A stretch of 56,373 nucleotides of DNA from Gammaproteobacteria bacterium (GTDB lineage: Bacteria > Pseudomonadota > Gammaproteobacteria > DSM-16500): contig JABDBD010000017.1 of assembly GCA_013288815.1 (NCBI GenBank), forward strand, positions 1 through 56,373, given 5' to 3'. Both the position numbers and the translations under genes were made by a program. This document shows, in pieces, positions 30,815 to 40,704 of this stretch. Every line of letters starts with the position of its first letter. Positions within the stretch are counted from its first letter, which is position 1. The notes below the pieces were generated by a model. That model was not told the DNA's origin. It saw only the letters and a list, made by a program, of their open reading frames with translations, and made no database searches.

Positions 30815-32080
30815 ATGAGCGACTTACCTCAACGCCCGGCAGGACCTGCATCTCAGGCAGCGTCTGTGGTTCGTGAGTTAAATGAAGCCGCTTGGGATGA
30901 GATTAAGCAAGTTCCTCCCGTTCTCAATCCCGATGGCACCATCAACGTCAATGCTACTGCTGACGCTCGCTTTAGACTTTTTCAACAAAAACACAGGATC
31001 AACTCTGGGAAAAAATTCATGTCAGATGGTGAACTGGCTAGATACGTCTTGTCTTTACCACCTTCTAATAATGATCCTGCTGATAATCATGCGTTATTGA
31101 CTTATTTTAACAATGAGTTCAGAAGACGCAGCGCTATCGCGCCATCGCAAGCTCCTTCTAAGGACCTATATCCACCTCAAGAAGCAGCACCACCCGTTGA
31201 TGGCATAGAGGCTCCGCCTATTCCCGGCCCGCCACCTATAATTCCTATTCCAGACTACATGATTTTAAGTAACGTTCTAGAAGGATTAAGTGGCGATCAA
31301 GATAAAAACATTTTAAGTGACCTTCAACCTCTAGAAGATAACATTTTAAGTGACGCCCAATGGGTGAGCATTAATAATCATGCTGAGCCCTTTCTCCGCT
31401 TCCTAGAGATATTAACAAACGAGATATTGCCTCAAATGCAACCGGGGCTTTTTGCAAACGACTTGACTGTTAATCAAAAACTAGCTAAATGTTTCATTGG
31501 AGCGATTGAAGGAGAAAGTGATGCTGATGCACTTATTCGTTTACGAAGTTGGTTTGACGGACAGAGTTTGATGGCTCGCTTTAGATTGGATGATCAGCAT
31601 CCTCTACCATTGAACAACCCCCAAATAAATCAACAAAGCAATCTTGACCCACCGTCACCGCTATACCAAGGGATGCCTGTCAATCAAAATGCAGAAGGAG
31701 CACCCATGGTAAATCCTGGTGCTAATAAGCTACCCGACATTCAACCCGATGGTCAATCTGCAAATCGATTTAGAATTTTTCCACAAGCAGCGCAGCAGCA
31801 GGATGCAGGTTTGTTCAGAGAACTAAGGAATGATAAATGGAGTATTATCGGGCATGTTTTTAGAAATACAGAGGGCGATGTTGATGCAAAATTGGATGCA
31901 GCGATAGAAAGACTAGCTACATTCCAAGGACTACCAGCACATAACATTATAGGTCTTGCTAACATCACTGTGAAAGTGGTTCACGACCCTGCCGCTGCAA
32001 GACAGGCGCTATTGGCATGCATAATAGAGAAGTGTGATTTGCAAGACGATATTCCTCAGCCCCCAGAGCATGGATATTAG
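30815..32080 (+). CDS. Pro-rich hypothetical protein with internal repeats
   Basis: A 421-aa protein from ATG 30815 (GAGGATTTGATT upstream; a TTG eight codons earlier is less likely). Residues ~14-60 (VVRELNEAAWDEIKQV then DARFRLFQQKHRI) and ~340-390 (LFRELRNDKWSIIGHV then DAAIERLATFQGL) look like copies of one helical unit, with a third, weaker copy around NILSDAQWVSINNHAEPFLR. The linkers are Pro-rich (APPVDGIEAPPIPGPPPIIP). No enzyme motif, signal peptide or membrane segment. Repeats plus Pro-rich linkers fit a secreted scaffold or effector. A hairpin terminator follows at 32109-32133. Confidence 0.6.
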   Translation: MSDLPQRPAGPASQAASVVRELNEAAWDEIKQVPPVLNPDGTINVNATADARFRLFQQKHRINSGKKFMSDGELARYVLSLPPSNNDPADNHALLTYFNNEFRRRSAIAPSQAPSKDLYPPQEAAPPVDGIEAPPIPGPPPIIPIPDYMILSNVLEGLSGDQDKNILSDLQPLEDNILSDAQWVSINNHAEPFLRFLEILTNEILPQMQPGLFANDLTVNQKLAKCFIGAIEGESDADALIRLRSWFDGQSLMARFRLDDQHPLPLNNPQINQQSNLDPPSPLYQGMPVNQNAEGAPMVNPGANKLPDIQPDGQSANRFRIFPQAAQQQDAGLFRELRNDKWSIIGHVFRNTEGDVDAKLDAAIERLATFQGLPAHNIIGLANITVKVVHDPAAARQALLACIIEKCDLQDDIPQPPEHGY

Positions 32081-32108
32081 CTCAGCTTACGCATCCGTTA
32101 GAATTTAG

Positions 32109-32133
32109 GGTGGGCAAAGCGAAGTTGCCCACC
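32109..32133. terminator. Bidirectional hairpin between convergent genes
   Basis: GGTGGGCAA-agcgaag-TTGCCCACC, perfect 9-bp GC-rich stem, between the stops at 32080 and 32146. The sequence belongs to a widespread GGTGGGCAAAGCGAAG-type intergenic palindrome class, so it may be a REP element used as terminator. Confidence 0.65.
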
Positions 32134-32145
32134 GCGCAAAAGATA

Positions 32146-33504
32146 TTATGCTGTTTTAGTTGGTGAATTGGGTGTTTGATCTTTTTCAGTTTCAGGCCCT
32201 GGATTAACAACAGGCGCAACTGACTCAGCTGCTCTGAACATACTTGCCCATGTTTTCGTATTACCTTCTTTGACACCAAAACATCTTTTTAGAGGATTTC
32301 TCACTTCTCTAACAACGCCAAACCGCTCATCTCGTTCACCGGCTTGTACTTTTTCCATTTTGGAATGTAACAGTGCTTTTGATGCATCATTTAACTTAGC
32401 TAGCTCAGCCATGAAATGATTGGCTTGAGCTGTTTTTGCAGCATTGAGACCAACAACCTCTCTGGCGCCTGCGACCATGTCATTTAACAATTTCTCAATC
32501 ACATTTTCAGGTTTTTTTGCTTCCGCTTCTTCTGCTGCACGTTCCGCTTCAGCTTCCGCTTCTTCTGCTTCTTCTTCTGCACGTTTCGCTTCAGCTTCCG
32601 CTTTTTCTGCTTCCTCTTCTGCACGTTTTGCTTCTGCCTCTGCTTTTTCTGCTTCTTCTGCTGCACGCTTTGCTTTTGCTTTTGCTTCTGCTGCTTCTTC
32701 TGCTTCTGCTTCAGCGGCCACACGTTTTACCTCTGCTTCTGCAACTACACGTTTTGCTTCAGCTTCTGCAGCTTCACGTTTTGCCTCAGCTTCTGCAGCT
32801 TCACGTTTTGCCTCAGCTTCGGCGGCTACACGCTTTGCCTCTGCCTCAGCGGCTACACGTTTTGCCTCTGCTTCTGCAGCTACACGTTTTGCCTCTGCCT
32901 CAGCGGCTACACGTTTTGCCTCTGCTTCAGCGACTACACGATTTGCCTCTGCTTCAGCGGCTACACGTTTTGCCTCTGCTTCAGCGACTACACGTTTTGC
33001 CTCTGCTTCAGCGGCTACACGTTTTGCTTCTGCTGCAGCGGCTACACGTTTTGCCTCTGCCTCAGCATCCATTTTTGCTTTGCGACTCGCTATTAAGGGT
33101 ATTACTTCTGCACTTTGAGCAAGTAACTCTGGCTGAGAATATAACTTCTCAAGCTGATTCAGCGCATCGCGAGCGCGATTCTCATCACCGACTTTTAATA
33201 ACAAACTATATAATATAGCTGCTCTGTACGCCTTGGGTGTAATTCCTCCTTTGCCATCGCGAAATGCTTCAGCGGCAGCCTGCAATGCAGCTGGGTTAGT
33301 TATCGCCGCTGCTTTTCCGCTGTTTGCATAAGTCGTAAATGTAAAAGCATTTGTAATCAACTCATGACGAGCTGCTGTACGTCCACGACGGGTAACACCA
33401 GTAAAGTTTTTTCCTAGTCCATCCTCTGAAGCCAGCATGGAGTAAAGGTCTTGTGCGTGAATTGGATTGCTATTAGCGAGCAAATGAATAACTAAATTAG
33501 GCAT
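32146..33504 (-). CDS. Protein with long Ala/Glu/Lys/Arg single-helix repeat domain
   Basis: A 452-aa protein. Residues 1-150 form an unknown globular helical domain. Residues ~152-270 are about a dozen copies of a nine-residue unit (AAEAEAKRV with small changes). The next ~65 residues change to 14-residue units (EEAEKAEAEAKRA), and a ~110-residue C-terminal domain ends PNSPTKTA. Alternating acidic and basic residues at i/i+4 predict a stable single alpha-helix or coiled-coil rod roughly 25-30 nm long. GGAGAT precedes the ATG. Similar rods act as spacers in surface or TolA-like proteins, but there is no membrane anchor here. The repeat arose by 27-bp tandem duplication. Confidence 0.68.
   Translation of the reverse strand: MPNLVIHLLANSNPIHAQDLYSMLASEDGLGKNFTGVTRRGRTAARHELITNAFTFTTYANSGKAAAITNPAALQAAAEAFRDGKGGITPKAYRAAILYSLLLKVGDENRARDALNQLEKLYSQPELLAQSAEVIPLIASRKAKMDAEAEAKRVAAAAEAKRVAAEAEAKRVVAEAEAKRVAAEAEANRVVAEAEAKRVAAEAEAKRVAAEAEAKRVAAEAEAKRVAAEAEAKREAAEAEAKREAAEAEAKRVVAEAEVKRVAAEAEAEEAAEAKAKAKRAAEEAEKAEAEAKRAEEEAEKAEAEAKRAEEEAEEAEAEAERAAEEAEAKKPENVIEKLLNDMVAGAREVVGLNAAKTAQANHFMAELAKLNDASKALLHSKMEKVQAGERDERFGVVREVRNPLKRCFGVKEGNTKTWASMFRAAESVAPVVNPGPETEKDQTPNSPTKTA
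32520..33070. repeat. Coding tandem repeats (27-bp and 42-bp units)
   Basis: The Ala/Glu/Lys-coding region consists of tandem 27-base units related to TTTTGCCTCTGCTTCAGCGG (plus-strand view, ~32700-33070) and 42-base units (~32520-32690). Neighbouring copies differ by only a few bases, so copy number may vary between strains. The composition creates long but meaningless open frames on the opposite strand. Confidence 0.85.
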
Positions 33505-33640
33505 ATTTACATATCTCCATTTAAAAAAAAAACTAAATTTTCACGATTCCATTCATTGTAAATAGACTTCTCACAATGTAGCGAAAGATTCTATAGTCAG
33601 AACCTTAAGGTTTTCTGAGGTGTATTTTTTAGACAGAAAG

Positions 33641-33665
33641 AATCCCGCGAAAGAATCGCGGGATT
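33641..33665 (-). terminator. Intrinsic terminator of the ankyrin gene
   Basis: AATCCCGCG-aaagaat-CGCGGGATT, perfect 9-bp stem 36 bases past the ankyrin gene stop; the minus strand continues CTTTCTGTCT, a moderately U-rich tail. Confidence 0.7.
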
Positions 33666-33700
33666 TATATGTCATCATCACAGAACGTGGCAATGCATAT

Positions 33701-35173
33701 TTACATTCGAGGAGCAGGTGCAGAACTCGATGCAGCACTTTCCACTTGAGCTGACTCGGATATCAAGCCTGTTTCAGGCCTAGAACAAAGGTACCCTTGC
33801 TGTGTCAAGGTTCTTAAAAATAAAGTCTGTGTTGGCATGACTGGTTTAGCAGACTTTTCTTGGCGCCATTTGCTACATGCCGCTTTCACTTCAAAAAAAG
33901 CAACCAATGGGCCAACAACTTGCTGAAACTGTTCTTCTTGGATAGTTGCCGGTTTGGCCGCTTTCATAAGAGCATTCATTCTTTCTTGAGGAGAGAGAGG
34001 TTTTACTTCTTGATTTGCTACAGCAGCTGGCTGCACAGAAGAAGATTCAGTCTTCACATTCGGATCATTAAAGTTTGCAATAATTTGCGCCGCAATTTCT
34101 TTCGCATGCAGACCCTTGCCTAACAGCGCTTGGTGCGCTGCTGATAAACTCTTAAATGCTGAGCCATCCGAAAAAATAGCACAAGGCTCAGAAAGACGTT
34201 TAACACCCGCCTCTAATAACAAACAGATCACGCTAATTTTTGGCAACATCACTGAAGGATCAAATGCTTCAAAAGCACTGAACCCTAAGCTATCAGGCAC
34301 TTCGAAACGTTGAACAGCATAATCCATTAGTGATTTTTTCGCTGATTCATCCATATCATGAGACGATGAAAATGGCTCATGAAGATTTTTATCTGCAGCC
34401 ATTAATATCTCAATTGTTTCAAGCCCATCACCCACATCTTTTCTATCAATTGCTTCTTTCAATGCAGTATGAATATCTTTTTGTTCAGGATTGAGTGACA
34501 GCAAATATTGAGCCATTTCAAAACACCCATATCTTGCTGCCAACAGAATCGGGGGTTCTTTCTTTGCATTGAGCTCATTGACATTGTACCCAATAGAAAC
34601 CAAGTGTTTTGCAATAGCAACCTGATTTTCTTCAGCAGCAAGACATAACAAGCTGTTATCTTCCACATTGATTTGATTGCCCTTCCATTCTGAAATTAAT
34701 TTCAGGCATACAAAATTACTATGTCTCACTGCTAACGTTTCAGCATTATCTACCGCGCAATATCTGTATTCTTTTAACATATTAAAACGAGCAGTTTCAA
34801 TATGCGTTTTATTGGTTCGAATAATTTGAATCTCACGAGGACTCGTCTGAGACCATTCGACGTCGTAATTTAAATTAGGATGATACGCAAATAATATTTG
34901 CATGATGCCCACAAAACCTTTCGCACTGGCAATCATCAGCGGCGAATAACCCCAGCCATTACCATCGACCAACACTTTTGTGGTTGCTAACAAAGAACTG
35001 GCAGCAGTTTCGTTACCTTCTGTCACCGCATCTAACAAGGGTGTATGAGTAAAGTCAGTCACATCTTCATAGTGATTCAAATCGTCATTTTTTTCATTTG
35101 CATCTGCAATAAATTTGTTAATTTTTGCTTGATTATTTTCTTTTAATAGATCTAAAAATTCTGCTCTTTTCAC
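33701..35173 (-). CDS. Ankyrin-repeat protein
   Basis: About 490 residues. I choose GTG at 35173 because AAAGGAGC lies six bases upstream; an ATG at 35209 has no ribosome site. Ankyrin repeats are visible as THTPLLDAVTEGNETAASSL, SPLMIASAKGFVGIMQILFA, SLLCLAAEENQVAIAKHLVS and PPILLAARYGCFEMAQYLLS. The C-terminal ~150 residues carry a Ser/Ala-rich linker and a helical module (PLSPQERMNALMKAAKPATI). Ankyrin proteins of intracellular bacteria are frequent type IV effectors that bind host proteins; no enzymatic domain is visible. Divergent from the 1,699-aa gene. Confidence 0.75.
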   Translation of the reverse strand: MKRAEFLDLLKENNQAKINKFIADANEKNDDLNHYEDVTDFTHTPLLDAVTEGNETAASSLLATTKVLVDGNGWGYSPLMIASAKGFVGIMQILFAYHPNLNYDVEWSQTSPREIQIIRTNKTHIETARFNMLKEYRYCAVDNAETLAVRHSNFVCLKLISEWKGNQINVEDNSLLCLAAEENQVAIAKHLVSIGYNVNELNAKKEPPILLAARYGCFEMAQYLLSLNPEQKDIHTALKEAIDRKDVGDGLETIEILMAADKNLHEPFSSSHDMDESAKKSLMDYAVQRFEVPDSLGFSAFEAFDPSVMLPKISVICLLLEAGVKRLSEPCAIFSDGSAFKSLSAAHQALLGKGLHAKEIAAQIIANFNDPNVKTESSSVQPAAVANQEVKPLSPQERMNALMKAAKPATIQEEQFQQVVGPLVAFFEVKAACSKWRQEKSAKPVMPTQTLFLRTLTQQGYLCSRPETGLISESAQVESAASSSAPAPRM

Positions 35174-35399
35174 AGCGTGCTCCTTTAAACCTAAATTATT
35201 CGCCGGCATCTTATCAGGTTGCTCATAGGCAGCATAGCAATTGTTTTATTGGGAAATTACGAATCATTTTTATCTGATTGCAAGAGTTAACCATGCAACC
35301 TCTTGAATATTTTGGATTATATTATAAACACTCTCAACTAATAAAAAACCCTAATTAGCCTATACTTAAGTAAATATCATCCAGTATTGAGAGACATTT

Positions 35400-38300
35400 A
35401 TGCCTTTTTTTAACTATAGTAAATTTCAACTTATTGAGGATTTAAATGCAGGGAAAACTCCTCTGCAGTTTTTAGATAGATACAAAGTCTATCCACCCAA
35501 TCAGCCAAACGTTGCAGAGACAACTAATTATCTTACGTCTATCATTCATAAAATCTTAGACGCTAACCAATCACAAATTTGGAAACAATACGGTTATGAT
35601 ATTGATCTACGGCAGCCAAAAATATTTATTTCCTACGATGATAAAGAAAATGCATTTACCTTTCCTGATGCGAAACCTCCTGTGATTGTGATTACAACAG
35701 CACTATTAAAAAATGCAAAATCAGAAGATGAACTTGCAGGCATTCTTGCCCATGAAATACATCACATCTTGCTTCCAAAAATAACCAAACAATCTAACCA
35801 GGGACAAATAGGTGAAGTGTGTTGCGATGTATGGGCTGCTGAAGCAATTCGCAATGCGGGATACGATTCACATCTTTATGCTGACTTTTTTCGTCGCGAC
35901 GTTCAATTTACATCTGATATTTTCTCATCACACCCAGCTCATGATGTTCGAATCAGTTTAATCAATAATGTAAAAGTCTATCTGGACAAAAGTCGTGGTA
36001 AAGAAACCTATAATGTATCTCAAGCTTCACTAAAAAAAATGAAAAGCGGCTTACCCACTGACACTCGAATAAGTATGTTTGACAAGATTTTAATGGACAA
36101 TGGCGATAACTATTCGCAACCCAAACTGGAAAGACTGCAAATTTTAATTAACTGCATACAAGAAAATAAAATTGATATCCCTAACCGCAATGTTATTAGC
36201 GGATGTTGTTTATATGAAACTGAAATATTTAAATACGTAACTAATCACATTGAAAAACTACTACCTATTCCAGCTGATAAAAACTCTCGTTTTTTCGCCA
36301 TGTTAATTGATTTTAAAAAGTGGTTGATTAGTTACGGGGATAATGGTTACTTAAGACAATTTGTTACAGCTACCCTTGAACAATGGATTCGTTCAAATTC
36401 ATTGTGTAAAACAGATCAGCATTACTTGTGGCAAGCCGAAACAAATCTCACTCAGTTAACACGAATTTCTGCCAACGATTCATATGAAAAAATCAAACAA
36501 ATCGCTGAAGAAACAGTCAACATACTCAAAAACCACTATGCAAATGATTGCTCAATATATATTTTAAAAAATTACGATTACAAGTTTCTGATGAATGTTC
36601 AAAAAACATTTTTTCCAACTGAAAGCACTATTGATGCTCTTGGTCCTGGACAAACATTAATTCCCGCATGGGAATTACTTGTGGAACACGCACTAAATGA
36701 AAATAAAAAAGAAGGTACAACATTTATTGCTAATGTACTTTTTAATTTAGGCATTAACGATCCGCGATTAACTTCATTATTTCCCAAACTGCCCTATCCG
36801 ATTTGTGTCTGTGAATATAATATAGCTGTTCCTATCGACATTGAAGGCAGAATTTTTAATCCCAAAACCGCTATTCAAGATCAAGAAGAAGAAAAAGCAC
36901 TGCGCGTTATTCATTGGGATGCGCTAAGAGCGCCTCCACAAGGATTAGGATTCAGCGAGTTTATTAAAACATATATTAACTTTTTTAGAGTGAGCGATTC
37001 AGATCCAAATGATCGCCGCTATCCTTTCGCAAACGTTTTTTTTGAAAAATTAATTGGCTTGAGCGCATCAGAAAAAATACAAATAACAGAAGCAATGTTA
37101 TATTCATTTATTGACAGCTTTTCAGCAAAAATTCCATTACACCATCCTTTAGTGATTTTTATCACTAACAAAGCAGTTGCTTTGCTTTTTTTAAAAAATG
37201 AAACCACATGGGAGTTTTATCGAGATAAGATTTTATATAATTCTAAATATTACAAAGAAGAACCTATTGCCAACAACAATCCTAAAATCACCTGGCTATG
37301 TGATTATAGAAAAATACTAGGCATCAATAAAATTAACACACGAGCAGATCTCATCGACATTATCAACTGCTCTCTATTGACCTACGGCCGCGCATTTACT
37401 CTTGAAGTAATCTATCATGAAGCGACTATTTTTATAGAAAATAATATGAATCATCTAAGCCACGACGATCTGAACGTTCTAAATCGAATCATGCCATGGA
37501 ACAAGCTTGACAAGGGTCCTACTCTCGAAAAAAAATATCAATTCTTCCATAAAGCAAAACTAAAATTAGAAGATAAGTTATTTAATGATGCAATGAACAT
37601 CACAACCGATGATGCTGCATCACTCATGCGATGCATTAATACTTATAAAAGCTTAAGTCAATTTACGATTACTCAAGACAGCAGGTCATATGGTAGTAAG
37701 AACCTGGACAAAGACTCATCTGCCAATTTTAATCACCCGTATTTTCAAGCGAGAACGCAAAAAGAACAACAATTATTAAATAAAATAACGCACGCTATTC
37801 AATCAATTAATGCCTCAACAGAAGAACAGATCGCGTTATGTGAAAATATTATATTTAGAGAAACAAATACAATAAAACATCCAAAATTAGATAGTTATGA
37901 ATCCTATTATTATCACCAAATTTATCATAATTCTTTTACTAATCGGGAATTGCGTGATTTTTATTTAAATCATTATGTGACCTTACTTGAACGTAAACTA
38001 GGCAAGGATAAAGAAACAAATGGATATTATAGCGGCTATCATTTCAAAAATATTGTAAAATCAATTACCGACCGTGCAAGTCCTCTCTTTGTAGAAGACC
38101 TCATGAATCGTTTTGCTGAGGCCATTTTATCTCAATCAATATTGAGCTCCTATATGGAAGATTGCTTGAAAGAAGCTAAAAAGGCCGACGTCAGCAACTT
38201 TTTTCAAATTGGCAATGTTGCTTTTGTCTTGATAGAAGAGTTATGCAAATATGACAAGGGTCGTGACGAATTAAGACGTTTTTTGTTAGCTCCTTATTCA

Positions 38301-40499
38301 CCAGAAAGTGCAGAAGCTCTCTTTGAAATCTTCTTCAGGTCTTTATCCTACTTAAGTCGTGACTTCTTCTTACCTAAATTAAATTGGGATACTCTATTCG
38401 ATCAGGATAAAGAATTACAATTAAGATTCATGCATAAAGAATTTTGGGAAAGCCAGGACCTGGTACGCATGGGACTTTTTCAAAAGCTACTTTATTCAAC
38501 TAGCAATCGGCCCGAGAGCGAGCGTGACCATCATGCGAAACAAATTGTTTTAGATACTGTGCTACCAATTACTCAAAATTCATCCTCATCTTCGTCTTCC
38601 TCTCACAATCAACCAACTGTTCATAAGGATGAAAGCAACCATATTGAAGAACGAAAAATTGTTAATGCATATTTATCCGCTTCAACACCCGAGGAACAAC
38701 GTGTATTACTTTCATTAATGCTTGCATCACAATCGCCTTACTCTGATTTACTTCAAAAAAGGACTCGCGGTGAAATGTTGAAGATAATTCTAAATAACTT
38801 GGGCCCTGCTGGGGTCAAGCTTTCACAAGCTATTGGCTCTTATCCACAAACACCTGAAGAACTGCGAGCTGAAATGAACTTATCAAAAGCGATGTCAAAT
38901 AAACCCTATCGCTGGGAGCTATTTCGTATTCTTCGCGATTCCTACCCAGGCTTAAATGAAATCAGTTATGTTGATTGTATCTTAGGTGCAGGTGCATTTG
39001 GTATTACTCTTCTTGCATATAACTATGGAACCCATGGAAACAAAGCAATTACCTTATTAAGACCATTTGCTGCCAACAGATCAAAATCAGAATTTGAGAC
39101 ATTACGCAAGGCAGCTCAATTATTAGTGAGCCAACATCCAGAATATGAACCTGTGCTGGAAATGATTTCACAAGCAGAAGAATCTGCTCATAATGAAACA
39201 AATATGGAAGTCGCTAATCAACAGAACTTAATTGCGCATGATCTTTATAAAAATATCACTGTTACATTAATAGAAAACAATAAAAAAGTGAATATTCATT
39301 TTGTAGTCGCTGACTGGATTGGATTTGGCCCTAAATATAAAGAAACGGCTTATGTTCCTGGAGAACATTTTTTAGAGTTACCCGAAATAACACAAGCACA
39401 AAAACAACGAAAACGCCGACTCGCAATTGCTATCTTAACCATTGAATTTAAAAATTTAGCGGCTGGAAAATCATTTGATCATGACAGACATGGCGCCCAA
39501 CAACGCATCGTGGGAAATATGATTGGTTTATTCGATTTTGGTGGTGTCACACTGACTCCACCCACAAAAGAACAGAAAGCATTATTAGGCTCTATTTTAG
39601 CTGAAGTTGTTGTGGCATCAGATAGTGGAGAAGATTTGTTACCTTCTTTTCAACGTATTTTAAGAAACATAAAAGTCCCTTCTGAAGATAAAAAATTTCT
39701 AGCGACTGTTGAACGCGCAGTATTAGCATTGAGTGATTATATTCGTCATGTCGATAAAGATGATTTTGCAGCAATTATTTATTGTGTTTATCAACATTTA
39801 GATATCGACGTTAAGAAAACGTTTTCTCAAAAACTAGCAAAACAACATGGCGCATCGTCAGAATATAGTTTAGTACAACATCTTTATAATAGTCGCGCTG
39901 CAAGTCAATTTGAAAATATCATCAAATCAAAAAGCAAAATGAAAATTTCGATAACACAGAGTCCATTATCTACAGAAGATTATGCTGAGGATGATCAACT
40001 CACAGAAGAAGATGATTTTAACTTGAATAACTTAGGTGAAGTCACTAAACCAGAGGCAAGCAGCTCATCAAACGCTAAATCCAGCGCAAGCTCTTCTCCT
40101 CCTATGCAGTCAAAATTATTCAAAGAGAAAGATAAAATGAAAAATGCGCTTGATTTTTTAACTACAAAACCGCTAGAAAATGCGGCAAATATTATTAAAA
40201 AATATATAGACAATCCTAATCCAAAATTAAGCATCACATCATCATTATTTGATAGAGAATCAGGACGCAACCGTGCTAACTATTATCATAAGTTATTAAC
40301 AAGCCATTCTTTAGGTAGCCTGCAAAAACTGATTATTCTATATGCCTTGCTAACCGACAAAGGTACTGTCCTGAAAAATGACATATGCGAAGGTTTGGGG
40401 CTTGCTCAGCAAGCCAAAATTACTTTTACAAGAAACTCTAGCAATATTAGAAAAACATATAAAAGAACTTATACTCACGACACCTCATCATTGGTCTAG
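35400..40499 (+). CDS. Giant M48 metallopeptidase / UbiB-kinase-like fusion protein
   Basis: 1,699 residues. Residues ~60-200 are a complete M48 peptidase: HEIHH (118-122) zinc motif, third-ligand GEVCCDVWAAEA, and the family HP-HDVRISLI motif. Residues ~200-1050 are helical, of unknown fold. A poly-Ser linker (~1065) leads to a region with UbiB/ADCK signatures: LGPAGVKLSQAIGS (KxGQ replaced by KLSQ), a Gly/Ala nucleotide loop LGAGAFGITLLA (~1195), and FDHDRHGAQQRIVGNMIGLF followed by DFGG (~1380), matching the HxDxHxGN...DFG lobe. A second Ser-rich linker (~1555) precedes the tail. No signal peptide. The true end is probably at 40668 after a frameshift. A secreted peptidase-kinase effector is inferred. 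Confidence 0.7.
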   Translation: MPFFNYSKFQLIEDLNAGKTPLQFLDRYKVYPPNQPNVAETTNYLTSIIHKILDANQSQIWKQYGYDIDLRQPKIFISYDDKENAFTFPDAKPPVIVITTALLKNAKSEDELAGILAHEIHHILLPKITKQSNQGQIGEVCCDVWAAEAIRNAGYDSHLYADFFRRDVQFTSDIFSSHPAHDVRISLINNVKVYLDKSRGKETYNVSQASLKKMKSGLPTDTRISMFDKILMDNGDNYSQPKLERLQILINCIQENKIDIPNRNVISGCCLYETEIFKYVTNHIEKLLPIPADKNSRFFAMLIDFKKWLISYGDNGYLRQFVTATLEQWIRSNSLCKTDQHYLWQAETNLTQLTRISANDSYEKIKQIAEETVNILKNHYANDCSIYILKNYDYKFLMNVQKTFFPTESTIDALGPGQTLIPAWELLVEHALNENKKEGTTFIANVLFNLGINDPRLTSLFPKLPYPICVCEYNIAVPIDIEGRIFNPKTAIQDQEEEKALRVIHWDALRAPPQGLGFSEFIKTYINFFRVSDSDPNDRRYPFANVFFEKLIGLSASEKIQITEAMLYSFIDSFSAKIPLHHPLVIFITNKAVALLFLKNETTWEFYRDKILYNSKYYKEEPIANNNPKITWLCDYRKILGINKINTRADLIDIINCSLLTYGRAFTLEVIYHEATIFIENNMNHLSHDDLNVLNRIMPWNKLDKGPTLEKKYQFFHKAKLKLEDKLFNDAMNITTDDAASLMRCINTYKSLSQFTITQDSRSYGSKNLDKDSSANFNHPYFQARTQKEQQLLNKITHAIQSINASTEEQIALCENIIFRETNTIKHPKLDSYESYYYHQIYHNSFTNRELRDFYLNHYVTLLERKLGKDKETNGYYSGYHFKNIVKSITDRASPLFVEDLMNRFAEAILSQSILSSYMEDCLKEAKKADVSNFFQIGNVAFVLIEELCKYDKGRDELRRFLLAPYSPESAEALFEIFFRSLSYLSRDFFLPKLNWDTLFDQDKELQLRFMHKEFWESQDLVRMGLFQKLLYSTSNRPESERDHHAKQIVLDTVLPITQNSSSSSSSSHNQPTVHKDESNHIEERKIVNAYLSASTPEEQRVLLSLMLASQSPYSDLLQKRTRGEMLKIILNNLGPAGVKLSQAIGSYPQTPEELRAEMNLSKAMSNKPYRWELFRILRDSYPGLNEISYVDCILGAGAFGITLLAYNYGTHGNKAITLLRPFAANRSKSEFETLRKAAQLLVSQHPEYEPVLEMISQAEESAHNETNMEVANQQNLIAHDLYKNITVTLIENNKKVNIHFVVADWIGFGPKYKETAYVPGEHFLELPEITQAQKQRKRRLAIAILTIEFKNLAAGKSFDHDRHGAQQRIVGNMIGLFDFGGVTLTPPTKEQKALLGSILAEVVVASDSGEDLLPSFQRILRNIKVPSEDKKFLATVERAVLALSDYIRHVDKDDFAAIIYCVYQHLDIDVKKTFSQKLAKQHGASSEYSLVQHLYNSRAASQFENIIKSKSKMKISITQSPLSTEDYAEDDQLTEEDDFNLNNLGEVTKPEASSSSNAKSSASSSPPMQSKLFKEKDKMKNALDFLTTKPLENAANIIKKYIDNPNPKLSITSSLFDRESGRNRANYYHKLLTSHSLGSLQKLIILYALLTDKGTVLKNDICEGLGLAQQAKITFTRNSSNIRKTYKRTYTHDTSSLV

Positions 40500-40668
40500 C
40501 CTGACTGATTTTACTATCCCTGCTTTACATACGTATGCTCAACAAAACGTTAGAGATCACAAGATTAAAACGTTGTTAATCAATCTTCCTGAATTGCCAG
40601 ATGGATTAGATCCACTAATTAATCGGGCTATTAATCCTCATAACGCGAACTCACAAGAACCTAAATGA
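40417..40668 (+). pseudogene. Displaced C-terminus of the M48/UbiB-like protein
   Basis: In the next frame the coding sense continues LLLQETLAILEKHIKELILT, then TPHHWSSLTDFTIPALHTYA and LPELPDGLDPLINRAI to a TAA at 40668. It rejoins the upstream protein if the AAAA at ~40416-40419 loses one A. The upstream frame instead runs into a low-quality tail (TFTRNSSNIRKTYKRTYTHD). So the gene has shifted near its 3' end and lost about 83 residues, or there is a sequencing error. Confidence 0.55.
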
Positions 40669-40704
40669 TTTTAGTAGTCTTAACTCACGCCTACCGTTTA
40701 ATGC

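Noticed and set aside
32444..33218. Two long plus-strand open frames (224 and 233 codons) opposite the Ala/Glu/Lys repeat gene
   Set aside because: They are mirror images of the low-complexity repeat (Ser/Ala and Leu/Pro runs), have no ribosome sites, and disappear outside the repeat.
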